Positions 50,057-62,425 of a stretch of DNA of 64,000 nt are shown piece after piece. The DNA comes from Dendronephthya gigantea (taxonomy: Eukaryota > Cnidaria > Anthozoa > Malacalcyonacea > Nephtheidae), in NCBI RefSeq assembly GCF_004324835.1, contig NW_021163013.1, forward strand, positions 3,824,001 through 3,888,000. The letters are read 5' to 3'. Numbering within the stretch: the stretch's first letter is position 1; each line of letters opens with the position of its first letter. The position numbers were made by a program, and so were the translations under genes. The notes under the pieces are model-generated. The model was not told where the DNA came from. It worked only from the letters and a program-made list of their open reading frames with translations, and did no database searches.

Positions 50057-50845
50057 ATATGAATATCCCCACTATATAATTATTTGTCATTCATTGTTAA
50101 AATTTGAGTGCCGTGTTCACGAATTTCAGCCCGTGGGGATTTAATGCAACTTTTAAAATGCTAAATGCTTTGTGTTGCTAGAGAAAGGGGACATGTCGAA
50201 GGTCAAGGTCCTTGAGATGCACATTTAAATAATGTTATCCATATTTGTAAATTGTAAATATTGTTAATAAATATCATTTTTGCGAACAAGCAAATTTTAC
50301 TGCATCATATGCATGCATAAAAATGAGTATGGTAAACATTTATACACCTGTGGGTCCCAACAGAGTGCTTAGGCATTCAAACTCTAACAATTGCATTGTT
50401 ATGGGTGATTTCAATACTTTTCGTTTTTTTTGGGACACCCTGTAGTTTACACGCCACTGGCACTGCCTGGTTCTAGTCTGAGTGCGGTTCTTGTCAGTCT
50501 TTACGACAGCAATGACAGAATATCCCAAATTCCCCCCGGAATGCAGACTAGGAACATGTGTAGGTGACATCATGACATAAAAACTAGCCATGTCAGAGGG
50601 AGTTTAACCATCAAAAGTATGATAGCATGACCAGTTTAATATGATCTGCCCAATGAAAAAGTTATGGGAACAGAGATGAACAACTTAAACTGATGGTGTG
50701 ATTACATGAGCCCGGTTACCCGGGATTCAACGAAGCGTAAGATATTTTGAAGTTTAAAAAAAAGTCTTTGTGAAACCAAACAAGCACATGCTTTGTCGGG
50801 ATTCGACCAATATTTGCCGACCTCTCTCGATCGACAGAGGCAGCA
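50057..50845. other. Non-coding; half of a Harbinger-like MITE at about 50701-50760
   Basis: acatgagcccggttacccgg and attcaacgaagcgtaag match one end of the MITE at 61427-61640; no second end is seen. Nothing else was recognised. Confidence 0.5.
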
Positions 50846-50994
50846 GAGGCCGGTTGTCCCAAAGGCGTTTATCTGAAAATTAAACTATTTACATCGAAAT
50901 ATTTCAACTCAGTTGTTCAATAAATAGATAATTTTGCTTTCCAGCTTTAACTTATCTACCGGTTAAGCTAAACGCCTTTCGAACAACCGGCCTC
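50846..50994. mobile_element. Palindromic MITE with 4-bp flank repeat
   Basis: The ends are gaggccggttgt and the inverted gaacaaccggcctc, with caaaggcgttta and its inverse inside. agca flanks both sides (50842-50845 and 50995-50998). Related to 13228-13471. Confidence 0.65.
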
Positions 50995-51332
50995 AGCAGT
51001 TTAGAAACGTTCTCTAGCAATCGAATTTTTTACCTTGGTTATATTTCTGCAATTCGCAAAATCTAAAAATATATTTTGGTCGTGTTCTCCCAACGAATAG
51101 ATAAAAACCGCTATTCGGATAGTTGATGAATTGACGTGTAATATACCAATAAATTTTGTTCAAGATATTGTTAACGTTCTCTCCATGGTTGAAATATTAA
51201 TTTATTACCAGCTTTCGGCTATCAATATCAGTCTATATAGCCTTCAACGGGTAGAATGCAAATGTGAAAAGACGCCAACAATGAAATATGAAACTACATA
51301 CATATGATGTGCCAACTATAAAGCAGAATATT

Positions 51333-51501
51333 CAGAGGCGTAGCTAGGATTTTTGGTCAAGGGGGGCCATAGAAAACCTAGGAGGGGCCAAGCCACTAAA
51401 GATACAAAGCACATTTTGTGCACTTCTGTGTATAATATTAATGATATAATGGTTGGACAAATGTGATTTAACAACTTTCCGCTCTGATATAAGATTAAGG
51501 A

Positions 51502-51569
<68 letters not shown>

Positions 51570-54553
51570 TTGAGCATGAAAATTACTTAGAACTTTAACT
51601 CATTAACTGTCAATTGAACACCTGCTATTTACACAGGCACAGCTAATCGTCTAGGTTTAGAGTTCCACTTCATCAAGAACTGTTCAAATGAAATTGCTCT
51701 AGTGATGGCATTCTCAAAATGCAATAATGTCAGTCCTGACTTTCTGTATGGTGTCATTCGCCTTCGATGACATGTATCAACCCTATTCAGGGCAGAAAAA
51801 ACACATTCTACCACAGAGCTGGAATACCCAGCAGTTACAGCAACCAAATACATTTGCTGCAAAATTTCAGCACCATGCAATGTTGATACAAATGTTGTCG
51901 TCCGTGTCATTCTGTTCACATTTTCCTGTTTAGTCTTCTTGCCTTTTGCTTCATTTTCAACTTTTTTCTTCTGGAATTCAAGCTCAGCCAAACTATCTTG
52001 ACTGGCATTAAAATGCTGTATAACACTGCGAAACACATCACATTCACTTTTCAGTTTATGAAAGGAGAAATCTTCAACTTTCTGACTAATTACTGGAATG
52101 GTTTTGATAAAGTCCAGAAGAGGCCTAAGTTCATTAGCATCAAGAAACTGGGCATTTGATGGTTCCAGGATTGTGAAGGACAACCAAACAGATCTGTGTT
52201 GAACTCACTGAAACGGTTCTTGAATTCAGCTTCTAGATTGTCAAGTACCTCGACTGCCAATGCACGTAAGCCTTCCACGTTGTTGTTCATATCCCGAAAT
52301 ATTGGTAACTTATCTGTAATTACCGAGTCCTGAAGCCTTTCTGGAGTGGTTCTTTTTCTCTTACTAGCAACACCAGGTTCAATCTCTGTCATAGCAGCGC
52401 ACTCAGGATATATGACATTTGCAATTTTGTCTATGGTGTACTCATGACGCAGACTATTTAGCTTTTCTCTAATGGATTTCAGTATGATAAGTGATGTTTG
52501 TAAGTCACAATCAGGCTTCTGGAAAGTCTTGTTGAGGATGTCAAGAAGAGATAAAACATCCATCATGAATGGTATGAGAAAGATGTTAACAGGTTGCTTT
52601 AAGGCTGACAAATAACCCTTAGCTTTGGAACGATATTCTGAATCTACTGACTTTGAAACTGAACATTTTTCTAGTGTGGCATGTACATCATCAATGCATT
52701 TTGAAATAACTTTCAGGCTTGATAAATGTCCATCCCACCTTGTAGTTATCAACTTTTTCAAAGAATCGCCTTCATAGAGCTTATGAATCTGAGAGATTCT
52801 GAAGAAAATGTATAAATCTTGATTCAGTTGAAAGAAATCATCCATCTCTAGAATGTTTGACAAAGTGCTTTTTATCACTAAAGCAAGCCGATGGTTCAGA
52901 CAATGGATATATGGAATATTACGCCCACAATGTTCTTGAATTAACTGTTGCAAACCACCTGATAAAAATATAAGTGCAATAAAATGAATAACCTCCTTAT
53001 CTATACATTTCAATTTTCAATATCTCATTAACACCAAACTTTATGATATATGCCGCATGAGCCTGCATTTTTTCTCACCTTTTGTCCCCGACATGACACT
53101 AGCTCCATCAAAGGTATTGGAAACTAGTCCATCCATTGATATTCCATGCTTATCCTCCAGAGTTGTTGTAGCAATGTCCAGAAGACCTTTTGCAGACCGG
53201 TCTTCTGCCAACTTGACATCAACTACATGTTCCACAATACCTCCTTTGCTTTTGTTCCAGTATCTCAATGCAACACCCTCCATCTCACTAAATATTGTTG
53301 GGATATGATTAGAATTACAGTCAATGGTGATAACTGCACTGTAACCAAATGAATTCCTAAATATTATTTGATACAATAAAGACTACTATAGGAATTAATC
53401 AACTTAAATTTGATACTGTACCTTTGGCAGCTGTCAGTAGTCCCATCCATCATTAAAGTGAATAACTCTGCCTCCTTGCACTCATTGGCTACTGTCTCTC
53501 TCACAATTTCTGCTAGGGTTTCAATCACATCATTTTGTATTTCTGGTGAAGTATATTTTGCATTGGTTGGAAGATTCTTCGCTATTTGTTGCAAATGTGG
53601 ATCTTGTGGAAAGATAAGATCAGTAAATGTATTTAAATACAACCCTCCTGACGGGCCCTCTTCCAAATTTGAATTTTCTTCGTGTCCACGAAAGCTTAGA
53701 CCATTAGCAACAAGGTATTTGGTAGTGTTGAATACTGTTTTCAGCCATATTTTGTGTTCTGGCTTGACTTGGATGAGGTTTCGTACTGTCTGACCACGTT
53801 TCTCACGGAATTCTTTCTCTTTCCAAGATGCCACTGCTCGCATATGAACCTCTGACTGTTCATGTTTTTTAAATCCTTTCCCACTTTCCATTGCTGTTTT
53901 CCAGTTAGAGAATCCATTTGTTATGAATGTTTTTTCTTTAGTCGAATCTTTTGCAAACATTTGACAAGGATAGCAAAAACATGAATCTACATCTTTGAAA
54001 TACTCCAGCCAAGAAAAAACCTTGTACCATGAACTTTGGAAAGATCTTTCTCGACTCCCTTGCCTTTTTTTCGGGTAGTGTGGTAATAAAGGCCTTGACT
54101 GTTCACGAAATTGCTGAGAACTTGATCCACTTTGTGATGAAGATTGTGATAAAGTATGCATATTTTGTAGTTGATTTGCAATTTAGATTTTACAAATTTG
54201 GAATAAAATATTTTGTCAAACTGAGCCCGCGTTAAAAATTCACTGGCAGATAAACGAATCTGCATAGACTTCATATAACCCTCATTTAATATTTTGAAGA
54301 AATAATTACGGTAAAAAAGGTATGTGCTTCAGCGCGTTTTTGCAACTAAGCGAGCAAGATTTTGTGATTTACAATACCGCGTGCAATAAAGCATATACTC
54401 TTTAAAATTTTCGCAATATTGGCAGCATAAATTTATGCAATCGACTAATCGAGATCAGGGATTCTTTTTCATCCAATACATTTTATCAGGGGGGGCCCAA
54501 AATTTCGCCAGGGGGGGCCAGGCCCCCCGGCCCCAGCCCTAGCTACGCCTCTG
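51333..54553 (-). mobile_element. hAT transposon, 3221 bp, with exact 8-bp target duplication
   Basis: The termini cagaggcgtagctagg and cctagctacgcctctg are inverted and the flanks agaatatt (51325-51332 and 54554-54561) are identical. Both ends have G-rich subterminal tracts. A (TA)n array of about 60 bp lies at 51507-51567. The exact duplication and intact ends suggest a fairly young insertion. Confidence 0.92.
51629..54161 (-). CDS. hAT transposase, ZMYM1/TTF-zinc-finger type, one frameshift
   Basis: The first open block (down to about 53422) has a TTF-type zinc finger (SWLEYFKDVDSCFCYPCQMF, then HEQSEVHMRAV) and the start of the RNase H-like fold (LMMDGTTDS). Two likely introns, 53288-53421 and 52959-53078, join it to EMEGVALRYWNKSKGGIVEH with FDGASVMSG, and to NIPYIHCLNHRLALVIK. 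The C-terminal block (52183-51629) has the hAT dimerisation signature SSVVECVFSALNRVDTCHRRR. A 1-nt frame change near 52175-52185 separates the last two blocks. Related domesticated genes (ZMYM1-like) exist, but the surrounding termini and duplications mark this as a transposon. Confidence 0.85.
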
Positions 54554-55328
54554 AGAATATTTACAAGCAAATAGCGCATTGACAAGGGTTGATAGCCGCA
54601 AGCTTGTAATAAATAAAAATAATTGCAAGTTTCAACGAGAGAACGTTTCTTACTAATTATGCACATCTACTATATTTTCTGTTTCGTATTCTTGATATAA
54701 ATTTTCCTGTAGGGTCCGGATTTTTTCCGCTATCACTTAATATCAATATCATCAGGCAGTTGATAGTTATACAGTGGGATGATAACTATGGGCAGTTCAA
54801 CCATGCGAAAAAATGTAAAGATACTGAAGTATTTCGATCATCAAAGCTTTATTAAAAGGTCGGCAAACAGTGGGCAAGATCAATAGCGAAGGCGATTTTA
54901 AGTTTTGTTCTTTTACTTGGAGGCCATTATGTGTGAAGGCTATTATGGCCTTTATGGCCTTTATGGGTAAAATGCAAATTAGTTTACATAGGACACTCGT
55001 CGTGTCGCAATTTTCTGTTAATGTAATATCGAAAAGGATATGCCAAATGTGGAAGCTTCCGAGTGCCATACCAAACATTACTGCCCGTTTACTACATTTG
55101 GGATGAAATCATGTAAGATGTGGTGAAATAAATAGCGTTTTTAGATTAATCTTTTCTTTGATATTCAAGGCGATGTCCTTGAGTTCAGTCACTACGATGA
55201 GATAATTGGCTCAATAGCTGCTTTCATTCCGCACAGTTAATATATCGGCCCAATATATGGAGATTACTATCATGATATTAAACTGCTATTAAGGCTATAG
55301 CAGCATAGACAAACAACCTTAAATATAA

Positions 55329-56942
55329 ATGGCGTCTCGCTTATGTTGTTTAAAGCGAGGCAAATGTTCGCAGTTCTTTCTAATTTTGACATCTCTTCTT
55401 AGTACACTTCTAATTCTATTCAATGAGTTTATGGACCCGTGTGGTTTTACGATTACAGAAGGGATTCAGTCGTTTTCGTGTCAAATCAATTGCCATTTGG
55501 AGAGGAATCTTGCGGACAAAGATCTATATTCCAATGTGGAAATTGTAGGAATTCACCAACGAAAAAGTCAAGCACGTGGTAAAGAAAAATACATTCTTGT
55601 TTTACCGAGAAAAACCGCTTGTAGCTCGTGTGGAAGAAAGTCCTGTTATAGTGTCAACCATCTTGAAGATATTCTTGAATCTTGGAGTGATTTTGATGGG
55701 GCTACTTGTGCTGGCCATTCTGTAAACTCTATAAACAACACCATTGAATCATGTGGGTTTTTGACCAAACACTGGAGTATGGTTATAAACGAAGGGGGTC
55801 AAATACAAACAAGGCAAATGGCTACACAAAATATATCGTTCTTTAAATGCAATATTGTGGAAGCACCATTCCTGATTCGACGAAATGTGTTTGATAAACT
55901 TGGGTTTAGACCATCCCATGGGGAAGCTACATTAGTTGACTTCTTTCTCAGATCTAAAGGCACCCTCAAATTTGCTACTTCATTGAATTGTACTTTTATT
56001 GATGAGCAATTAGTTGCTGATAGAGGAGCCATGGAAACAAAAGAGATTTATCTGGACTATGGACTTTTGGGATACCATCACAACATACTAAGGGTTATTC
56101 GCAAGGACTCTATTACTTGGACCATGTGTACAAGAAGGGAATATTATTGCCCAAATAAGCCACAGAAAGAAATTGATAATCCCATTTCAAGGCAACTTTC
56201 ACTATTCTGTTGTGATGTTGCTCTAAATCAATACTTAATTGATGCAGTTAATGGGCTTAATGAAGTTGGGATAGACTACCGTCTTTGTCGTGGCACCTTG
56301 TTAGGTGCTGTGAGATCTAAAAACATTATTCCATGGACAAGAGACGTTGATATTGATCTAACTCCTACAGATTACACAGATTCTCTGGGTTTTTACAGGC
56401 TACAAAAAGTGATGCAAAAGAAACGCTATGCTACGCCTCTTATATATCAACTTAGAAGAATAATGCCCCTTTTTCCTTTGAAAACCCATATCCCTAACCT
56501 GTTGAATAATGACCTATTTAGCCAAAAAGTACTGGATCAAATGAGAGGTTTTATACCTATCAGTAAACCTGAATGGAATTCAATAGGTTATGTTGATATG
56601 TACGCTTATGAAGGGGGTAGGACTGTGCCAACAAACATTACTATCAATGGACTGAATTACAAAACACATAGTAATCCTGAGCAGTATCTTGCCAAAACTT
56701 TTGGTTCATCTTGGAGGCAAGCCCATCTTAGTGGTAGGTCCCATGAACCACACAAGCCATGGATTTGGAGGTTAGATACAAGTAGAGTGCAGGAAGACAT
56801 TCCTACCCTTGAGAGTTATTGTATCATTTATCAGAATTGTAGCATGGGTCTTCTTTCTATAGTTTCATTTTTATTTATTGCTCTTATTTTTTTACCAATT
56901 CTAATGAGGATCGTCAAGAATATTCTAAGCCAGCTTCCCTGA
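55329..56942 (+). CDS. Fukutin/FKRP-like LicD-domain type II membrane protein, intronless
   Basis: A single open frame of 537 codons. Residues about 14-34 are hydrophobic after a basic start (type II anchor). The middle part has features of a GT-A-like stem (APFLIRRNVFDKLGFRPSHG). The C-terminal half has the LicD motif near residues 318-345: CRGTLLGAVRSKNIIPW and RDVDIDL, where the aspartates should bind metal and nucleotide. A second hydrophobic stretch is at about 508-530, close to the end. FKRP and fukutin are Golgi ribitol-phosphate transferases acting on alpha-dystroglycan; cnidarians and other invertebrates have many LicD relatives of unknown substrate. Transfer of a phosphosugar or phosphocholine in the Golgi is inferred. 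The lack of introns, unlike both neighbouring host genes, suggests a retrocopy or an intron-poor family. The C-terminal membrane segment is unusual for FKRP. Confidence 0.8.
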   Translation: MASRLCCLKRGKCSQFFLILTSLLSTLLILFNEFMDPCGFTITEGIQSFSCQINCHLERNLADKDLYSNVEIVGIHQRKSQARGKEKYILVLPRKTACSSCGRKSCYSVNHLEDILESWSDFDGATCAGHSVNSINNTIESCGFLTKHWSMVINEGGQIQTRQMATQNISFFKCNIVEAPFLIRRNVFDKLGFRPSHGEATLVDFFLRSKGTLKFATSLNCTFIDEQLVADRGAMETKEIYLDYGLLGYHHNILRVIRKDSITWTMCTRREYYCPNKPQKEIDNPISRQLSLFCCDVALNQYLIDAVNGLNEVGIDYRLCRGTLLGAVRSKNIIPWTRDVDIDLTPTDYTDSLGFYRLQKVMQKKRYATPLIYQLRRIMPLFPLKTHIPNLLNNDLFSQKVLDQMRGFIPISKPEWNSIGYVDMYAYEGGRTVPTNITINGLNYKTHSNPEQYLAKTFGSSWRQAHLSGRSHEPHKPWIWRLDTSRVQEDIPTLESYCIIYQNCSMGLLSIVSFLFIALIFLPILMRIVKNILSQLP

Positions 56943-58553
56943 AAAATTATTTGAATTATATTCTTAAAATTCTGCATAGTGATCAACAGCATGTTATTAT
57001 TAGTGCGTATATGCATACCAAATGTACTTTTATTACTGGAGACTTTCAGTCCATTAACAAAGGCCTTCACTTCACATGCAATTTGCTATCCCTCTGCCTT
57101 ATATTAGTAGAGTAAAAAAATAAAGGCCTTAAATTCAGGTGGCCCATATCCTATCTAGTTTTGGCTGAGGAAGGTACTAATTTCCCTATATCATATGATG
57201 AATTTCACAGGGTATTTGTTACACAAAAACAACATTACAGGACATTTAAAGCTTAGATTGATTATTCAGACATTAGGCCTATACAACTGACCATAATTGC
57301 TGAGGGGTACCGGTACTTCTCAATTAAGAAACACATTTTATCTGAAGCCTTTACTTCACCAGAGTGACCACAATTGCCTGCCTCCTTTCCCTTCCCTGAC
57401 ATATTCCAGCTTGATTTTGAACTTCTGTTTATTTTTTATAATGACAGCCTGTCAGGGGAGTAGTTAGAAGGCGGTGTTTGATTTATACATAATTCTGTTC
57501 TGCCCAACAGATCTTTATTGTAAGCTATTGGACTTATAAAAGAAATCCGTTGGCAGAACTGAATATATGTATAAACAGCTCTCAATTATCCTTCCACCAC
57601 GCCACTGGATAATGACAAGTAAAATAAGTAGTGAGTGGTTTGTCTAGTTGCATCATGCCATGTAAGGTAGAACAGTTGGAAAACCTTAAAACCACAATGT
57701 CATAAGATCAAATCACTATTTCACTGTTTACATAAGTCATAACGCACTTGGAATATACAATTATTCCTTCACTAAAGCGTGCAAATTTGTATATCGGTCG
57801 ATTCCAAATTCTTACCTCCCAGCGACATTATGGGATGTTTCAATATTTAATTGTTTCTTGGGGAGCAGGAGTCTTGAAAATTTGTCGCTGCGATACAGCG
57901 AACAAGCGAAGCTTTTCATCACGTTGTTGCAATAGCAATATAGCAATAATTTCCCGGAAATACTGCCCTTCTGTTCGCGTAGATTTAACTTTGAGAAATT
58001 TTGACGAATTCATAGCACAGGCAGCCCAAGCAGTCACTATATGTTTTTTTATTATTGTTATTGGTAATATGTTGAGTTACTTTATATTAGCAAATTATAG
58101 TAGACATTATAGTAAATTTTAGTCAAATATATATTGTCAAAAATTATATGTCTGTGATACTATGTGCCAGAAATAGTATAATACGTAATCTAGCTTTACA
58201 TTATTCATGTTTGAGGTACTTTATATCAGCAAATTATGGTAGACTTTATATAGTCTTATATATATATTTGTCAACAAATTGCTAAATATCGTATTAAATT
58301 AAGATATAGAGTTACTCATTTCTACTACAAGTTGTACTACACCTTTCTGTGTTGGCTTGATCTGATTTTGAATCCGATTGAGGGAGAGGTCACTCATACT
58401 ATAAATAGTATGTACAGTATAAGAGCATACCCTAAACCTGATATTTACGCGGTTACGACACAAGTTGTATTACGGGCCTTTCCTGTGGTATTCTATAACA
58501 AAGCGGCCACATAAACCTTTTCCTTACAGTATAGGCCTTGTCCAGACTAAGTT
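56943..58553. other. Intergenic; no gene seen
   Basis: Contains the MITE at 57447-57608. Open frames here (for example 57748-58122) show no recognisable domain. Confidence 0.5.
57447..57608. mobile_element. Degenerate palindromic MITE related to 5770-5940
   Basis: attctgttctgcc and ggcagaactgaat face each other around aagctattggacttataaaag, as in 5770-5940; the right end is cgccactgg. ataatgaca flanks both sides (57438-57446 and 57609-57617). Confidence 0.65.
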
Positions 58554-61500
58554 TTAGTGCGCGTGTATTTTACATAATCGAAAACTACTAGATACACTAC
58601 GCCCATGCAGATCCTGAACTGGGCGGAAGTTGTTCACTAAAGCCTTCCCCTGACCATCTTTCAGTGCTCGGAATCTTTATCAATCAATAAATAAATAGAT
58701 AAATTAATGAATAAAATAATTTTATAAATAAATAAATAAATAAATAAAATAAATTTTGTTACAGTTATATAAAATATAGAGCTTCGAAATTTGTAGACTT
58801 CACATGCGGAGAAATGCTGGGTGTTATCTTAGTAAATAACAACTGGATGGGTTGATTAATAAGAACCCTGCGTACCACGTACCAACTATATGAATGAATT
58901 TTGATCGCTGATCCTGTGCATGCATGGAGCCCAAAATTTGGAGTAGCAGACAGCGTATACTTTCATATTTTTCATTTATTTTTCTGATCAACTTCAAATG
59001 TGGTTTAAAAACTGCCTTAAAAACTTCTCGACGCTTCGACCTTTCGTCAGAACCTCGTCAGAATAGATGATACCACCGCGAGGGATATTATATCTTTTTG
59101 GCATTTTACATCTGGCGAAAAAAACCCAAACTGAGCTATTTAATTTTGCAGTGTAAATAACGAGAATCATTAAACGCGTTTCGCACAATCGGGAAGTGAC
59201 CGGAATAAACTAGAAATATGTATAAAATGTACAAATAGTATGATTGTATTACCTGTTGTTGTGATATTTCAATAGGAGTGTACAGAACTGTCCAGGTAAC
59301 GTTATCAAAACATGGCGGTGTTGTTAGTGAACCTTCATAACGGTAGAACCTCTCAGTGTCCTTTGGTAGCAGGTTTTTTACGTCGAATGACGGAAACCTA
59401 AATTTTGTACCTATAGTATAGGGAAGAAGTTTGATATACGGAAAGAATGAATGCGGGCATGCATTTTTAACTGATAAACTAGAGGTAATATTTAATCATT
59501 GGTTTGGTTCAGTTTACGTTATTCTTTTTACCTATATTCTTTACTCTGTGAATGTACTTTAAAAAGTTGTCAAATACTGGATTCCGTCGTCCAACCTAAA
59601 CCAAGGTAAAAGGCAAAAAAGATGAATGCAGTTTCCTTTATTTATTGCGTATAGCAAATCGAGGGGTAATGATAGCATGCCTTAATTTGACATTACGTCT
59701 AAAAAAGACTTTGGAAAATTAAAAGCCCTTTAACAGCTGGGCCAATATATGCAGTATTAAAAGATGAGTGCTTGTTTATTATAAGGATTTATCATATCCA
59801 ACCTAGTACCTCTAGTCGGGTTTACAGTTAGTCAGTCATACTTTAGGTTAACGCGTATAATTATCATATGTTGACATTTCTTCTATTCACAACCCCAATA
59901 ATGAAACGCGAAGTGGAAGTTAAGGAATAAATTAATTGCCATATTATGCTTGGTTAGGCTAAAATATAGCTTTTTGAGGCACGGGCAATATATATTTGAG
60001 CGAAACCCTCTAGTTTTGCTCAGTTTTATTCCAGCGAACAATTGAGGAGAAACAGAACAAACAAGGGTTTTGGAAAGACAACCCATATTGAATAATTAGT
60101 TTATACTTATCAATGTCGTAAACAAGGTAAATTAAAAAAAATTACAAACCTCGATCATAACTCCAAGAACAGCGAGAGCTTTAGGTTGATCAATAGCGAC
60201 AGATAAATTTTGAAACTTTATGTTATAGTGTACAAAGTGAAGCTGTAGGAACACAAAGTACTGGTATGAAACATTATTACCAAAGATAAAATGATAAAAA
60301 CGCGTCAAGTGTAGCTTATATTTATACGAGAGTGAATTATAAATAAAGGATGAGCGTTCATATAATTTACAGCAGACAAATTGACGAAATATACGAGGTA
60401 TTAGACATGCTTCAGAATATGAATTGTTTCCAAAATCATTTGCTTGATTAATGAAAGGATTTATACTTTTTCGCGGTCTTGCCTTACCTCAGCGGGAAAG
60501 CTTCTTCCTTCAAACTGGTGTTCAGAACCAATCTCATTGCTACTTCCCCAGTGAAAGTGCAGATGATCTAACAAATAACGTCTCGCACGGTTCAAGGTTA
60601 ACGAAGCCAATGCATTTCTTAGATCAATCTTGAAAGTCTTGCCATCATTTTGCATTGTGAAGTCTCCGCGACATGGGCATGTGTAATGGGAAAACTTCAA
60701 AGAGGATCTGAGGGAAGGTCTAAAGTCTTTCTTGTAGAGGGGGATGTTGATGGGGATTGACGCTTGTTGCTGCATAGAGGGAAGGATCTCGACCAATGAG
60801 AAGGACCTTAAAGAAAAATAGAAAAATATTTTAATTTAAATTGAATCAGGAGTGCCATCGAGAAAGAGGAAGCAGTATCATGCAAATAATCAGCTGAAAA
60901 TTTTATTTACACACGCGTCTTCAGTCTTTCAATGCCACCTTAAGGCGTTCACACGGCACCGGATGAATTTGGAACCGTGCTCGAAAGAGAAGAAAGTTTG
61001 ACCGGTTCTACGTGTTTACACGAGGAAACCAGACGAATCCGAACATGGTCCCAAGTTCCTCCTGTCCAGTGTAACGTATAGCCTATGACGGTAGTCGTGT
61101 AAGTATAATCCTGAAGCAATCGTCGATGTAGTGACAAAATTTCGCATGCCACCTCCCGATGCATGGGAATCAGCTTTATGAACAGTAACGGGAATATAGA
61201 TGGAATCAGCTTCATAAAATATAATAATCAAAAGATCATTATGTAGTATATTTTAAAAAAAGATGGATATAGGTATAAATAAATGTGCAGAAATAGTGAA
61301 CCGATGTTTGAGTTGTCAAATTGGGGTCGAGACTCACCATTCTTTCCATGGAAACTCCAGTCAATTTTGGCGCTTTCTAAAATTGAAATAATAATGACAG
61401 TATAATGAAACTGATTGCAGGATTAAGGGGCTGTTTACATGAGCCCGGTTACCCGAGATTCAACGAAGCGTGAGAAGATCTTGAGGTATTGAAATGAGCA

Positions 61501-62425
61501 GATAACATGATCCTGGCAGTCGTATAATCACCACAACAATAGCATGTGCTTGTTTGGTGTCATAAAGACTTATTTTAATACCTCAAAGTCCTCTCACGCT
61601 TCGTTGAATCTCGGGTAACCGGGCTCATGTAAACAGCCCCTAAATGCAAGGGCTGGGTGGGTGTCCAAAAAAGAGGCAATTAGCAAATTTTGTTTTTTGA
61701 AGTAGCTCTGAACGAGGAAAGCTCTTAGGCTACAGTCAACAGTAACATGATGTTTTGTGATTGAATTTTTGCCAAACACTGCGGTTGCCGTTAGGCTACG
61801 CTTAGGCTGTGGTTCGATCGTGGGTCGGTTGCTGTTGTTCGATGCGAGCTAATATCTTTCTAGTAGCGAGCCAATAAGAGTGCACATTAGCTCATATCCT
61901 GCGCTTGTGTATAAAATAAATTTATATAATATTATTCGTTTTATACACGTCCGATTTCTTTTTACTGCGTTTACGCGTTTATTCGAACACGAATATATGA
62001 ATACACACTTCTCCCAATAAAGCGTTCTGTACCTCGAAGGACCCTGTTCTGTACTATGCAGTATTAATGGTGGGTTCGAGGGCACCCCAGTGGCAGATCT
62101 GGGGGTTTTGTAGAATAAATTACACAGCTTAATTTTAAATTCAAAACGCCTTAATAACAACGCTATTGGTTATAGATTTAAAAATATTATTTTACATTAA
62201 AATCTACCAATGCGATTCGGATTTTAAGTTGTAGTAATTTATTCTGCACACCCCTAGATCCACCACTGAGGGGGCATCCTGCTAGCGCTGCATGTGGAGC
62301 GTTCATCCATGGTGGCCGTGCCTGTCGCAGCGTTGATGTTTTACCGTACAAAATGTAAAATACTCACCGGTGAAAGTGGTCAAACTGACAGCCAAGAAAT
62401 AGCTGAAGAGTAAAGGGCTCCTCAT
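58554..62425 (-). CDS. Secreted alpha-carbonic anhydrase, seven exons, one apparent frame break
   Basis: Exons: 62368-62425 (signal peptide MRSPLLFSYFLAVSLTTFT), 61338-61376 (SAKIDWSFHGKN), 60488-60806, 60150-60242, 59532-59595, 59253-59410, 58554-58674. Family marks appear in order: GPSHWSRSFPLCSNKRQSP; the zinc ligands in HLHFHWG and LHFVHYN; SEHQFEG; AVLGVMIE; GSLTTPPC; NNFRPVQDLHGRSV. The Cys before QSP and the one in TTPPC match the disulfide of extracellular alpha-CAs. The proton-shuttle His64 position seems to read Lys (NDGKT). It should hydrate CO2 outside the cell. Exon 3 is one base short for its frame: RQSP is followed by INIPLYKKD only if a CCCC run near 60750 were CCCCC. This could be a sequencing error or a disabled allele. 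The phase between exons 6 and 7 does not fit, so a small exon may be missing. (TAAA)n lies just upstream of exon 7. Confidence 0.85.
61427..61640. mobile_element. PIF/Harbinger-like MITE, 214 bp
   Basis: The ends ggggctgtttacatgagccc and gggctcatgtaaacagcccc are perfect inverses and similarity continues through the gaatctcgggtaaccgg region. taa flanks both ends (61424-61426 and 61641-61643), as in PIF/Harbinger. It lies in carbonic anhydrase intron 1. Related interior sequence occurs near 21620-21760 and 35500-35600. Confidence 0.85.

Larger units (their letters stand above)
51168..54665. mobile_element. Inverted-repeat element split by the hAT insertion
   Basis: Left part 51168-51332 and right part 54554-54665 carry matching inverted ends: gttctct, tattac, agctt, cggctatcaa. 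The hAT at 51333-54553 separates them, so an older palindromic element served as its target. Confidence 0.55.

Noticed and set aside
50340-50591. 83-codon minus-strand frame containing a KKRKV-like stretch
   Set aside because: No domain, no splice context and no related copy; treated as chance.
53057-53793. Plus-strand frames across the hAT element
   Set aside because: They are antisense shadows of the transposase.
58994-59188. Minus-strand frame between carbonic anhydrase exons 6 and 7
   Set aside because: Considered as the missing link exon, but its sequence does not resemble the family and its phases do not fit.
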